DNA of 64,000 nucleotides, taken from NCBI GenBank assembly GCA_963576725.1, contig OY755242.1, positions 66,120,238-66,184,237 on the forward strand, given 5' to 3'. Below the pieces are notes generated by a model, which did no database searches, had not been told where the DNA came from, and was given only the letters and a program-made list of their open reading frames with translations. Shown here in pieces: positions 33,393 through 43,499 of the stretch. How positions within the stretch are numbered: the stretch's first letter is position 1; each line of letters begins with the position of its first letter. Both the position numbers and the translations under genes were made by a program. The stretch is from Azorinus chamasolen (taxonomy: Eukaryota > Mollusca > Bivalvia > Cardiida > Solecurtidae).

Positions 33393-33595
33393 CAGTAAAA
33401 CCTCTCTATAAAGGCCACTGAATTGTTTTAATTGGTTGGTATTTTGGGGAGGTGACTGCTTAAGGCAAGGCGAAAGTAAAACAAGACGCTCCTATAGGAG
33501 CGTTCTGTTTTACTTTCCCCTTGCTTTAAGCAACCACCTGCCTTTAACACAAAATAATTGATGTAATTTAGTGGCCGTTATAGAGAGTTTTACTG
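33393..33595. mobile_element. P-family MITE (TA-type), well preserved
   Basis: TA at 33,391-33,392 and 33,596-33,597; ends CAGTAAAACCTCTCTATAAAG and TATAGAGAGTTTTACTG. Apex CGCTCCTATAGGAGCG at 33,488-33,503 inside AAACAAGA...TTCTGTTTT arms. Pogo/Tigger-like class is inferred from the CAGT end and TA target. Confidence 0.93.
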
Positions 33596-33769
33596 TATAT
33601 TGTACATGGGCTTTCCTTCTGTTTCTCAAATTAATAGTATTATCAGAACTGGTATATCTTGAAAGTATTTGAACTGATATATCTTGAATTAAAACGTAGG
33701 TCATATGTGTGTGACCAAGAAGGGATTCGCTTACAACAAATCAAATTGAAAAAAAATGTTTGTTAGATT

Positions 33770-33883
33770 GTCTAGTGTGAAGTTCCATTAGCAAATAGGG
33801 CAGACCCTGATCAGACGGCTCATATAGGAGTCTACTCTGTTTGAAAATGTGTGAAAGGGTTTTTATATGGAGCAAATGATTAA
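33770..33883. mobile_element. T-family MITE, half element
   Basis: TTAGCAAATAGGGCAGACC, GATCAGACGGCTCATATAGG and AGTCTACTCTGTTTG give the apex; right end ...GGAGCAAATGATTAA at 33,880-33,883. The half with ATTCATGA is missing. Confidence 0.65.
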
Positions 33884-34589
33884 CGTACACAATCCGTATT
33901 ATGTCCAATGACAATGACACATAGACCGGGTTGTATTGATTATACAATTGTCTAGGATAGGGCATCACTACTGTCAAACAATATGCTACATACAAAGTGT
34001 CATTCCTGGAGGATACTCTTAATAAACTAAAAACAAAAACAGGCTGTTACACATAAAAGTATTTTACATGACAACACCGATCAGACTTATTGTATTACGG
34101 TAAGGTCACATTCTTTTGAAACGTTCTACATGTATACACGTTTGCACATTTGTGTCTTGTCTTGGTGAACTTTTGCACTCGGTCACTTATGAATAATTGA
34201 TAACTACGTGGAAATTAGTTCAATACATATTTTCTTGATGTATACAAGCTGTGTGTACCTACGACACGCATAAAAAACAAGAACTGTTTGAGGACAACAC
34301 ACATATTCGCACCATTGTTTGATAAATACATGTGTCCAGACTTCAAAGTAAATATAGTTCTAGGAATAACCTTTTATATAGGATGACCTTAGAACTAATT
34401 TACACTTTCTGAGATAGTCTTTCATGAATAATTTTAAAAGTAATTCCAGATGTATAGAGTCGGTCAGACAGTATTACCAAATAACGTAGTACAGGTGTCA
34501 AAACGTTCGTTGTAATACACCCTTACTATTTACTCTATGAATACTCATGAAAGAAATTACAAAGTCATGCATATTAACCAGATTATATT
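33884..34589. other. Unassigned with a T-like left end
   Basis: ACCCTTACTATTTACTCTATG, AATACTCATGAAAGAAATTAC at ~34,519-34,560 are a T end in reverse type, cut off by the retroelement that begins near 34,600. The rest is unremarkable. Confidence 0.45.
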
Positions 34590-35957
34590 TTGAAATGGCA
34601 CACTGATGCATGCATTTTTTGCCAAAGCAGTATCTTTAGAATCAGGTTTATTATTGATTCCCTTAACGCTTGTCGAACCCATATTGCGGAAGCTAATCAA
34701 GAATTCTGCATCAAATGGTGTCGACGAGAACACGCTGATGTTAATGTCCCTTTGGATTGGAAGAAATGTATTTTTTGATATTATTGATACGCGTATTGCT
34801 TTTTACAAATCAAATTAACAACTTTTACCACCTCGACCTAGAGTTACATTCCGCTGTTTGAAGAAAGCATTTCAAATTTTCATTCGAATTATGTACTTGC
34901 TCCTGCTGACAAGACGTCAAATAATGTAATCATTATTTGAAGATTGTTTTATGTTGATGTTTTAAAGAAGGAGCTAACGGGTTTACAAACTGATATTACA
35001 GTTCAAATATCTGAAAGAGATATAGTATCGGAACATGTTAAAATGTTCAAAGCTTTTAAGTCTGGTCCTAATATAAAACAACATAAATCTACTTTGTACT
35101 GGATTCCGAAACTACATAAAAACTCTTATAAGTCGTGTGTTTTGCCAGCTCTAATTGTTGTACTACTACTAAAATATCTAAACTTTTGGCGTCCTGTCTT
35201 ACTACGATCAAAGAACATGTAAAACGTTACTGTGATAATTCTGGTATTAATGTTTTTGATCCATGAAAATTCAAAACTTGAAAATGAATAGTATAACATT
35301 TCTTCACTGAGCTCTTATGATTTCTCTATACTCTATACTACTCTACCTCACCATCTTATAAAGGATAAACTGATTAAATAAATAGAAACAACCTTTGCCA
35401 GAGAAAATAAAAAAAAAATCTTGCTTGTAATGTTCAACGTTCATTCTTTTCGAATTTTACACAATGTGGTTTTGCTTTGCGTTATAGGGATACCATATAA
35501 TGGTCAAGTTGTTGGTATACACATGGGTACAAATTCTGCTCCTCTTCTTGCAATTTTGTTTTATGCTAGCTTAAAACCTGATACACAGACTGATATTCTT
35601 GCACAAAACGTGCTGTTGTAGTCCCGCTAGACCATGTACCTGTATTAACAAGGCGAATTTCGTGCTCACGCTCTGTTGCTGACCGGTTTTAATTATACCT
35701 ATTCGGAACCTAAGGTAAACAATGGACGCGAATGCTATATAGCATTATGGCCTAAGCATATGTAAACACAGAAAATTAACGACAAGTATTATCGGTAAGG
35801 TTTGAACTGGCACTCATCACTTTCCGCCGACTTTCGTCGATGAAAAATCGTGATGGAGACGCATTTTTCACATGTGTGTTCGGAATGATAAAACAGCTTA
35901 CGGAAAAAGGCGGAATATTCATCGATAATACACCTGTGACATGTATATTAGGATAGG

Positions 35958-36035
35958 AAGCAGTGGTGTAGTGGTTATGCTGTTAGACTTGGATTAACCT
36001 ATACAACATGTCGCAGTTTAATTTATCGTTACTTT
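35958..36035 (+). other. tRNA-like segment, possible SINE head
   Basis: AGCAGTGGTGTAGTGGTTATG followed by GTTAGACTTGGATTAACC resembles a tRNA 5' half with an A-box-like TAGTGGTTATGC. A weak B-box-like GTCGCAGTTTAATTTATC follows 40 bases later. It does not fold into a full cloverleaf by eye and is not a functional tRNA gene. Confidence 0.35.
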
Positions 36036-36288
36036 TCTATGTTTACATACGTACTGTTTTCTAAACAACGCCATCTGATCGTTGTACTACTGTAGTGATA
36101 GACATATTGAATAAAATTCCGTGTAAACGTTATTTGATGTCATGAAATGACGTCAGAAAGAAATCAGTGGCCCGGAAACAGCATAAATCGAACGAAGTGT
36201 GTCAAAGAAATGTATAGTTTGGCTTGTATTCGGAAGAATTTAATTGATGCAGGAAAGCAAAAAATGGGTTTTATGCAAGAATAGCGTT

Positions 36289-36419
36289 AATACACGTTTG
36301 TTTTCGGGCAATAACATCTGTAGTGTCCTCGGGAATGTTGTTGCCCTCGCCCTTCGGGCTCGGGCCAACAACAGTCCCTCGGGACACTGCGGATGTTATT
36401 GCCCGAAAAAACGTGTACT
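36289..36419. mobile_element. 131-bp near-perfect hairpin element
   Basis: TACACGTTTGTTTTCGGGC at the left pairs with GCCCGAAAAAACGTGTA at the right. Inner pairs AATAACATC/GATGTTATT, AGTGTCC-TCGGGA / TCCCTCGGGACACT and GCCCTCGCCCTTCGGGCTCGGGC form the stem to its apex. It is GC-rich in the core unlike its surroundings and lies within the insertion in the reverse transcriptase. Confidence 0.8.
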
Positions 36420-37125
36420 AACCCTCTATTGTTAATATTTTAAAACAACCATGGTTTCTTCACTTTACCCAAAAGAAATGCCTTCAAAAAAAACCGAATC
36501 AATCTGAGATTATGGCTTCCTTTTTAGATTTAAATCTTTCCATCACAAATGAAAAAGTTTCATCCAAACTATGCGATAAAAGGGTAGATTTGAGTTTTAA
36601 AATTGTTAATTATCCTTTTCTAGATGAAGATGTGCCCTGTTCTAAATCCTATGGGGTATATATTTCTCAACTAGTGAATATAACTGCAATCCACGGACGT
36701 TACTGCAACAAGGTATTTCTGACACAGAATTTTATGATGATGGTATCTACAAACTTAAGAAAATTCAGGGTTATATCCATTTGCATGATTTGTTTATAAA
36801 ACGAATAAAACCTTTAGGTAGAAAGGTTATGTCTCCATTATATTGCAACGCACTGCATGTTCGGTTATTGATCCCTTTACAGTCGACAGCTACGCTTCCG
36901 TTTTTGCTTGAGCGATGACAGGCCGAAGGTAGTACTCTGTGATGGTACTCAGAAACTCAGAAATGGGATGAGCTTACCAAACTCATGTATTAACTGTCGT
37001 GCCCTTAACGGCTTCCGCGCAGTTGCTCTGACTTCATCAAAGGCATTGAGTACATATTTGACGGACTTCACACAATTTAGCTGTTTTACATATTGTAATG
37101 TGTTTACCGTATTCTATGTTGTGGG

Positions 37126-37510
37126 TAAGTCCGGCGGGGATACCTTTATTTACACTATTTGTTAAGCTAGGGTGACTTAGAGATACGTGTGAGGTTAGAA
37201 CGTCCGTAAACCGGTTAAATCCCCAGTGGTGATTTTGCATCTGGCCGTTCCATAGCGATACTCTCTTTGTCACCTTTACTTTTGTTTGTCTTGTGTCTTT
37301 GAACTTGTCCTTTTGTTCATGTTGTCCTTTAGTTCATGTTTGGAATGTTTACCTCTAGTACTTGTATGTTTGTTAATGTTTTCTGTGTTCATCTCATGTA
37401 TGTGCTTGTGTTTGGGTGTGTAGTTTTAAGTGCGACATGCTATCTAACGATGTTTGAGTGGTGGCTGCGTCTTGTATGTGGCCTTGCTTGCTTGATTTTA
37501 CTAATTATTC
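37126..37510 (+). mobile_element. 3' region of the reverse-transcriptase element
   Basis: Begins GTCCGGCGGGGATACCTTTA with TTTACACTATTTGTTAAG about 190 bases after the last reverse-transcriptase motif, same strand. CCGTAAACCGGTTAAATCCCC and CACTATTTG/GGTGACTT words recur in short copies at 31.0, 48.3, 50.7, 53.6 and 58.5 kb. The 36,908 frame ends in its first part (GKSGGDTFIYTIC). This suggests the short copies are 5'-truncated or nonautonomous relatives. Confidence 0.65.
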
Positions 37511-37514
37511 ATTT

Positions 37515-37619
37515 ATATTATTCAATAAGCAAACAGAGCAGACCCTGATTAGCCGTCTGTTCTGGGCCTAATCTGTTTGCAAAGGCGTAAAGATGTGTAT
37601 TTATGGAGAAAATGGTTGA
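37515..37619. mobile_element. T-family MITE, half element
   Basis: AATAAGCAAACAGAGCAGACC, GATTAGCCGTCTGTTCTGG, AATCTGTTTGCAAAGGCG and GGAGAAAATGG-TTGA. Only the apex and one end remain, as at 33,770-33,883. Confidence 0.65.
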
Positions 37620-37870
37620 ACAGACGTAAGATAGATGTCACACGATCGTCCTCAGAAACACAAATGAAGCGCGGGCGCCAACGCGCACACCGGCAACCTT
37701 GTTTCTGAGAAAATACACTTCAGGATAGCTACACCAACATCTGGAAGTACATCTTGCAATTTTATTCAAGGTTGGTGCCAATTTTACTAGTTTGAAATAA
37801 TGTACAATTTGTAAATATAATAACAGTATGAATGTTGTCATGATAAATGTTGTTGCTATAAGGAACACTG

Positions 37871-38114
37871 TTCAACTTTCCTTTGCCTCCATGTACACAT
37901 ACAAATGTACACCAATGAGAATATCCTTTAAAATGAATCTTTTTATATTGACATATGAACACATGAAATTTTGTCATAAACTGTAGAATCAGATATATAT
38001 TCCATCACAACCAAATGGAGCAGACCCTGGTGCGACGGTTCCTATAGGAGCCTTCTCATCAGGATCTTTCCCGTTTGTAAAGGCGTGAAAACGTGTTTAT
38101 ATGAAGGAAGGTCG
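37871..38114. mobile_element. T-family MITE, reversed, worn targets
   Basis: TTCA-ACTTTCCTTTGCCTCC to ATGAAGGAAGG-TCGA. The body has AACTGTAGAATCAGATATAT, AAATGGAGCAGACCCTGG, and the apex GGTTCCTATAGGAGCC at 38,037-38,052. The TTAA sites have both mutated. Confidence 0.75.
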
Positions 38115-38429
38115 AATATCTAAACGAAATTTACTTCCTTTAATTCTAGACTTTAACCAAATAGTTCACAGTGTCCCTTGAAAAGGACATAGGCAATAGT
38201 GTAGATCCTCTGATCACATGCTGCAATGTTTCCATCAATGCCAATGGCTTATTCGAGCAAACATTCTGTTGGTTGTGTCTCATCTACGTGGAAACATTGA
38301 TGGGTTTCAAAGTAAGACCTGGGCAGAGTTTCCTTAAATAAATAAATGGGTTAATGAATTCAAAAGAACTGTATTCAAGAAAAGAAAAATGATGGGACAA
38401 ATATCGTAATAATTTGATAATTGTATTCC
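38115..38429. other. Unassigned, with one inverted pair
   Basis: TGTTTCCATCAATG (~38,228) and GGAAACATTGATGGG (~38,290) form a hairpin with a 50-base loop. Family unknown. Confidence 0.45.
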
Positions 38430-39020
38430 GATATGTTCAAAAGCAATTATACTAATGCTGTGAAAATATATCGGCCACAGGGGCATACGTTATACAAATT
38501 CTGTGGAGGGCCTATTGATGATGGTATATGCCAAATATTAAAGCTAAGAACCTTCAAGTTTCAGAAAATATTGTTTTCAAAGTTTTCATCACTATATATT
38601 TCTATTTAAAACACGGCACCCCTGGGATGGCGGTGAATTTTGACACCGGAGCATAATTTGTATAATTTATGTATAAGACCTAAAGATAACGATATGTGTC
38701 GAATATCAAAGCTGAGAACCTTCCAGTTTCAGAGAAGTAGATCGTCCAAGTTTTCACTATATGTATCTATCGAAAACAAGGCACCATGGGGCTGGGCCAA
38801 TGTTGACCCCTGAGACATATTTTATATAACCTTTGTAGAGGACCTACAGATGCTGACATGTGACAAAGATCAAAACTGAGAAAACTGTAGATTCAGGGAT
38901 GATTTGTAACGGTTCAAATTGTTTACGACGGACGACGCACTGCACACGCTGACGAACGACAGACATCAGGCGATCACAAAAGTTCAACCTTAGTACTTTG
39001 TGCTCTGGTGAACTAAAATT
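38430..39020 (+). mobile_element. Helitron-like (pearl-like) element, three ~166-bp core units
   Basis: AGAACCTTCAAGTTTCAG (~38,549), AGAACCTTCCAGTTTCAG (~38,715) and AGAAAACTGTAGATTCAG (~38,880) mark units of ~166 bp. They are followed by ACGACGGACGACGCACTG... and CAGGCGATCACAAAAGTTCA, then the closing hairpin AGTTCAACC...CTGGTGAACT with an AAAATTCG tail. This 3' end is a widespread bivalve repeat end. Confidence 0.7.
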
Positions 39021-39480
39021 CGCAAGTAGCATTTTTCAAGGGGGGGGGGGTTAAGTATCTGAAGTAGTACTTTCTAGTAAATTTATTAACTCGAATGTTT
39101 CAAAACAAACTTTGGCGGAGTGGGGGGGTGACTATGCATTTTAATTGTCACACCTATGCGTATAAAATTTCATGAGTTCACTATTGATGTTTAGATATAA
39201 CTTGTACAAACACAACAACATCCGCCTACGAATTGCGAGACATTGATTCAGCAGTTGCTGCAGGTTTGTCCGCAGGAACTAAGAGCCACAACCTGACAAA
39301 TGCCTCCGGGATGTTTTAAAAACAATGAAAAGCTGTTAAACCTTAGTCAACCGCAGACAGATGAGACGCCACATTACTCGGGGTTTCCTTTGGATGTAAA
39401 CGTTTCTAATGTATATTCTTATTAGTTTTTGAAACGAATGCAAACAAAAATGATCTGTAACAACTGAAGTCTATGAAATT
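39021..39480. other. Unassigned, with G runs and a decayed T-like piece
   Basis: Runs of 11 G (~39,041) and 8 G (~39,122). CAGATGAGACGCCACATTACTCGG at ~39,357 is a worn T-family apex side. Confidence 0.45.
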
Positions 39481-40210
39481 TCAAGCTTCAACCTTTTACT
39501 CAGCAGGCTTATGTTAGTTTAAACATATTTTTTCCAAATCGTACACATTATAACAAAATCAGTTACAGAATGGCCCCCAAACGGATCTGACAACTGGTAT
39601 TTATGAGCAAAATATCTAAATTTCAACAAATTATAGGCCATCACCGGGTCATCATGACAACAAACAATTTGAAACACCTGCCATTAAGTTCGGGGCTCCC
39701 ATATACCCCTACTGACAAATTTCCGAAAAAATTAATAGTATGTAAATTCTGACCAATCAGAGGACACCACACCATTAGCATGGCAACCAAATCTTTTAAA
39801 ACAAGTTGATTGAGTTGTACCTTAATACCCCTAAATGCAAATTTTCTGCATAAACGTACAATATCTAAATTGCTACCAATCATAGCCAAACGTTCAGCTA
39901 CCACGGCAATAAATTATTTTGAAAGACCTACCAATCAATTCGAAGTGCCAAAATATCAGACATACCAATTTTCAGCAAAACCCAACGATATCTAAATTTG
40001 TAGAAAAGGATCTAACTTTCGGCCAATCACAGTCACCATTCAGTTACCATGTCTACCAATAGTTTCAAAAACATCAACCAGTTTATTTGGATTACTAATA
40101 TTTCCCATGATACCAATTTTCAGAAAAATCGAATATTACATCACTTCGCCAAACAATGAATAAATTTCGATCAATCACAGCCAATCATTTGGTTGCTATG
40201 ACGATTTTAA
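39481..40210 (+). repeat. Degenerate tandem array with CCAATCA words
   Basis: Units of roughly 115-120 bp contain (A)CCAATCA(C/T)AG, GTTGCTATG/GGCAACCA, ATACCAATTTTCAG and ATATCTAAATTT in order, at least five times (for example ~39,752, 39,878, 40,025 and 40,164). Leads straight into the next array, of which it may be part. Confidence 0.65.
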
Positions 40211-40850
40211 AAGAAAATAAAAGTCACAAAGTCATTTAAAAATCCAGCCATTCTGTGAGAGACAACCCTGACAAGCAAACATGTATGGTTTTGACATTTG
40301 ACCTTGACCTTTCATCTACTGACCTTGTACGAGACATACCGCTCTCTAGAAAACATTTATGCCATGTCGTTTCAAACTCCTTCCATAAAACTCTGAAAGC
40401 CCAGACAAGCAAAAATACAATTGTTTGACCATTGACCTCCAAGTGTGACATTGATCTTTCAGTTTCTCCAAGTGTGACATTGACATTTCAGTTTCTGAGC
40501 TGGGTCCTGCGCGCGACAAAACGTCCTCTCTAGAGGAACATTTATGCCAAGTCGTTTTCAAATCCTTCCATGCAACTCTTAGTAAGAGTCCGTACAAGCG
40601 AAATAATACATGTTTTTAATTTTGACCACTAAGTATGACCTTGTCCTTTCGGCCATTGCCTGGTTTTTGCACGCGACACGCCGTACCTTCTAGGGGAACT
40701 TTTATGCCTAGTGATTTCACAATCTATTCATGAAGCTCTGAGTTAGAGCCCAGACATGACCGGACGGATGGACGCACGGACGCACTTACAAACACCTACC
40801 AAGCGTGGACAATGTGACAAATATGACGAGTTGACCACAAGCGGACTCGA
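40211..40850 (+). mobile_element. Helitron-like (pearl-like) element, ~160-186-bp core units
   Basis: AACATTTATGCCATGTCG (~40,352), AACATTTATGCCAAGTCG (~40,538) and AACTTTTATGCCTAGTG (~40,698) mark three units, each with TTGACCTTGACC/ACATTGA words, a GCGCGCGACAAAACGTC-like tract and CCAGACAAGC. They end in CCGGACGGATGGACGCACGG. This core is a common dispersed bivalve repeat. Two minus-strand frames here are shadows. Confidence 0.7.
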
Positions 40851-40862
40851 CATAAATGCATA

Positions 40863-41057
40863 AACAGAGCTACAGATACATGTTTGTACTAAAATGCTTG
40901 AATCGTCATTTCATTTACCAAACCTATGTTGTGGCAACTTTTTAGAATCGTCTCTTCGAACCAATTCTAAAGAGTGGTCACAACATAGGGGTTTGTGGAG
41001 AAAGAAAGAAGTAATTCTTGAAAATGGTTTGATTCACATATCTTATACGGACCTCTG
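40863..41057. mobile_element. H-family hairpin MITE
   Basis: ACAGAGCTACAGATACATG to CGGACCTCTGT. Stem pairs ACCAAACCTATGTTGTG with CACAACATAGGGGTTTGTGG around TAGAATCGTCTCTTCGAACC. The sequence CTATGTTGTG replaces the usual CTATACTGTG on both sides, so the stem has co-varied. Confidence 0.85.
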
Positions 41058-41261
41058 TATGAATTATCAGAGTCAACATCCAATTGATAAAGTGGCTTAT
41101 ATAAACCCTTATGCAACTGTCCAAATTTGAAAGCAGATGAGACGCCGCGTCTCGTCAGGCTCCAGGCCGTCTCGGTCCATAGTTTAGACTAGTCCGATAG
41201 GGCGTAGTCAATGGTTGAAACACATCCATAATTGAGCAGATTGTGTTTTTTTCAATGCAGA

Positions 41262-41488
41262 TTAACCCATTACCTCATAGGTTATTTTTAGATCCAACCA
41301 CTTTGAATAAATCTACCGAAAAGGATCATTAACTAGAGTAAGGGAAATGTCAGATTTATTAGTTTGAAACCATTGTGATGAATGGAGCATTTGCTCCTAT
41401 ATGAGCAAATGCTTTATTTATCCGAATAGTTTCAACAGGTGACATTTACAAAGACGTCAAAAGGCGTCAATATGAGGGAATGGGTTAA
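41262..41488. mobile_element. T-family MITE (TTAA-type), CCCATTACCTCATAG subgroup
   Basis: TTAA at both ends with CCCATTACCTCATAG and ATATGAGGGAATGGG. Apex hairpin GAGCATTTGCTCCTATATGAGCAAATGC. Relatives at 44,268, 53,218 and 27,662. Confidence 0.92.
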
Positions 41489-41799
41489 GTGTAAAATTTT
41501 GTCTTTTTCAGACTATCGTCAGCTGTAGACGTACATGCACTATCTGATATACAACATTCTCGAATATGTTTCAGTAACTCTTCCTCTGTAACGTTTTAAT
41601 GTAAGACGCGCTACACAGTCTATCCCTTTCACGCTAAGCAATTACATGTACTGCAAATGTATGATATCGCACATGCACGAAATTTGTATTTGGCTATATG
41701 TTATAGTACAATGGCGTTATTGTCTCGGTTAGGAAAGAAACACGTTGCACAAATTGCCAGTTGCTTCATTTGAAGTGTGAGTTATTTCGTTTGTTATGA

Positions 41800-42013
41800 T
41801 TAACCCTTTCGCTGCCAATGCCGGATATGTGATTACCAATGCAAACAGTTTAGATCCAGATGAGACGCCGAGTAACGCGGCGTCTCATCAGGATCCAAAC
41901 TGTTTGTTACTTGTTACTATGTTTTTGAAAAAAATGAAGAAAATCAAACAAATGAAAATTTGTAGCAGACGACAAATTTAGCAAATGACAAAGTATGGCA
42001 GCGAAAGGGTTAA
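41800..42013. mobile_element. T-family MITE (TTAA-type), TCGCTGCC subgroup, best copy
   Basis: TTAA at 41,800-41,803 and 42,010-42,013; perfect ends CCCTTTCGCTGCCA / GGCAGCGAAAGGG. Stem AACAGTTTAGATCCAGATG with CATCAGGATCCAAACTGTTTG and apex GAGACGCCGAGTAACGCGGCG. The 61-codon frame through it (DPDETPSNAASHQDPNCL) is a hairpin translation. Confidence 0.95.
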
Positions 42014-42635
42014 AATACAATGCAGATAACATACGTTTTAGATACTAATGGGTGGTCCGACTTTGATGCCAAACATCTGCTTTTATCTTAACCATGAACG
42101 ATTAAGCACAATTTGTAAACCTATTATGCAAATCACAAATATAAAATACTTTTACAGCTCTCCCATACACTACGTCTGTAGCATGTTACAATAAATTATC
42201 ATTCACTATGCTTTATTACCTGTTCTGGGTCGAAGTGCATTTTAAGCCCATTCCATTCACCAATACTCCGTCAAGTCAGTTTATACAAACGTGTTTCATG
42301 GCTGTGTTTTCTGATACCATAAAACGCATTCAAATGTTTTGTTTACTGTATCAGAGCCAGACAAAGTCCATTTCTTTAAGCAATTATTTACCATATATTA
42401 CCAATCCTTTAACCGTCCCTGCTGAATTATTATAACACAGCGTATAGCATATTGTATAACAAGCAATACAACTTCAGATCTTTATTCCCCTACTCGTGGA
42501 TTACTTACGGGTTGATTCGTTTTTCCCTTTACAGTGCAGTTGCGGCATGTTTTAACAATGAAACATATTAATTGACAAGATTTTAGTTATAGTCAATAAT
42601 GAACAATTAAATTACATCTACTAATTCTTGTGAAG
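42014..42635. other. Unassigned AT-rich sequence
   Basis: The 75-codon frame at 42,208 carries no recognisable motif. No repeats seen. Confidence 0.5.
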
Positions 42636-42738
42636 ACCACTTCTAACACATTTGCGAACAGAGAAGACCGAGACCAGATGGCTTTTTCAGGAGCAGTCCG
42701 GTCATTTTCTGCTCCGTTGGCTTATAACATACATGTTA

Positions 42739-43072
42739 CAGTGCTCCCTCTCTACAACGACACCCTTTCGGATACGAAGATTGTATGTGTTGTTCAGAGG
42801 GAGTTGTTATAGGGAGGGAAATCAAACATAATTGGCTTGTTTGCAGATCCCCAGATAAGGTGTATTTCGAGAACTAAAACCGTTATTCATCCATCAAACC
42901 CTATGTTGTGACGATTCTAAAGAGTGGTCACAGCATAGGGTTTGATGGATGCATAAATAAAATACGATGGAAAACATTTGTTTCTGGAGCCTTGTTGTTT
43001 CGGAAACAGTCACATGCGTTGTTGTAAGGAGGGAATCGTTATTGAGGGGGCCGTTGTAGGGAGGGAGCACTG
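42739..43072. mobile_element. TA-type MITE with CAGTGCTCCCTCTC ends
   Basis: TA at 42,737-42,738 and 43,073-43,074; ends CAGTGCTCCCTCTCTACAACG and GTTGTAGGGAGGGAGCACTG. Subterminal repeats of the end occur inside (GTTGTTATAGGGAGGG at ~42,805; GTTGTTGTAAGGAGGG at ~43,017). It carries an H element at 42,846-42,965. Confidence 0.88.
42846..42965. mobile_element. H-family hairpin MITE nested in the TA-type element
   Basis: GATCCCCAGATAAGGTG begins it; CCATCAAACCCTATGTTGTG pairs with CACAGCATAGGGTTTGATGG around GACGATTCTAAAGAGTGG. One side of the usual apex is deleted. Confidence 0.8.
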
Positions 43073-43331
43073 TATATTGATCTGAGTCTACAACTTCTGT
43101 TATGATAACAAACCCAATGTTCATGGTGCCATTATAACAGTCAGCTAATTAAATATTTCGCTGCCGAACAGTTAAATGCTGTGATAATTTTAGGTATTGT
43201 CAATGAAAAGCAATGGGTATAATTCATCTAAAATGTATTCGTTTTGTTCATGGTATTGGTGTATTTTCAAAATCAGTCTCGAGGTAACACTTGCTTCCGT
43301 GATACTCGGTGTTTCATCTGTATCAATGCTT

Positions 43332-43433
43332 ATAAAACTTTTTAGTTGAGTCTGAGTTTGTCCTGAAGTTCCCAAAGGCTCAAATATGACCAATCAAAAG
43401 CTTGAGAACAACCTCAGACTAAACTAAAAAGCT
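43332..43433. repeat. Foldback pair
   Basis: AAACTTTTTAGTTGAGTCTG and CTCAGACTAAACTAAAAAG are inverted, separated by ~55 bases containing TGACCAATCAAAAGCTTGAG. Possibly a short MITE; no target duplication identified. Confidence 0.6.
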
Positions 43434-43499
43434 TTAAGGACCCAGGAGTTTAATAACTGCAAATCGATTATGTGTAAAGGGTTAGACTGTAATGTATTG

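Larger units (their letters stand above)
35622..36440. mobile_element. Insertion splitting the reverse transcriptase
   Basis: Sequence between the GIHMGTNSAP and YPKE parts has no reverse-transcriptase similarity. It contains a tRNA-like head (35,958-36,035) and a palindromic hairpin (36,289-36,419), so at least two elements have entered. GTTTGAACTGGCACTCATC and CCGACTTTCGTCGATG occur at ~35,802-35,843. Confidence 0.6.
34600..36935 (+). pseudogene. Broken Penelope-like retroelement reverse transcriptase
   Basis: A decayed reverse transcriptase frame, shattered by stops and frameshifts and split by an insertion. In order I read: RPRVTF (~34,839), VLAPADKTSNNV (~34,893), YVDVLKKEL (~34,950), TLYWIPKLHK (35,091), the A-motif-like YDFSILYTTLPHHLI (~35,316), GIHMGTNSAPLLA (~35,513), then after the insertion YPKE (~36,465), FLDLNLSI (~36,521), SYGVYISQL (~36,647) and VIDPFTVDSYASVFA (~36,864). 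The PADK and PKLHK motifs and overall order fit Penelope-like elements (the Naiad type is common in invertebrates); I could not find the GIY-YIG nuclease. The catalytic Y-DD box should lie between the GIHMGTNSAP motif and YPKE, exactly where the insertion (~35,622-36,440) sits, so the copy is dead. Open frames at 34,606, 34,944, 35,421 and 36,512 are its fragments. Confidence 0.85.
42636..43165. mobile_element. T-family MITE split by a TA-type MITE
   Basis: Left half: ACATTTGCGAACAGAGAAG, CCAGATGGCTTTTTCAGGAG, TCATTTTCTGCTCCGTTGGC. Right half resumes at 43,073 with TATTGATCTGAGTCTACAAC, CTTCTGTTATGATAACAAAC and CATTATAACAGTCAGCTAATTAA, the exact continuation expected in the family. The interruption is 42,739-43,072. 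Confidence 0.75.

Noticed and set aside
35958..36035. Functional tRNA gene
   Set aside because: A-box-like sequence is present but the cloverleaf and B box are poor; more likely a SINE head.
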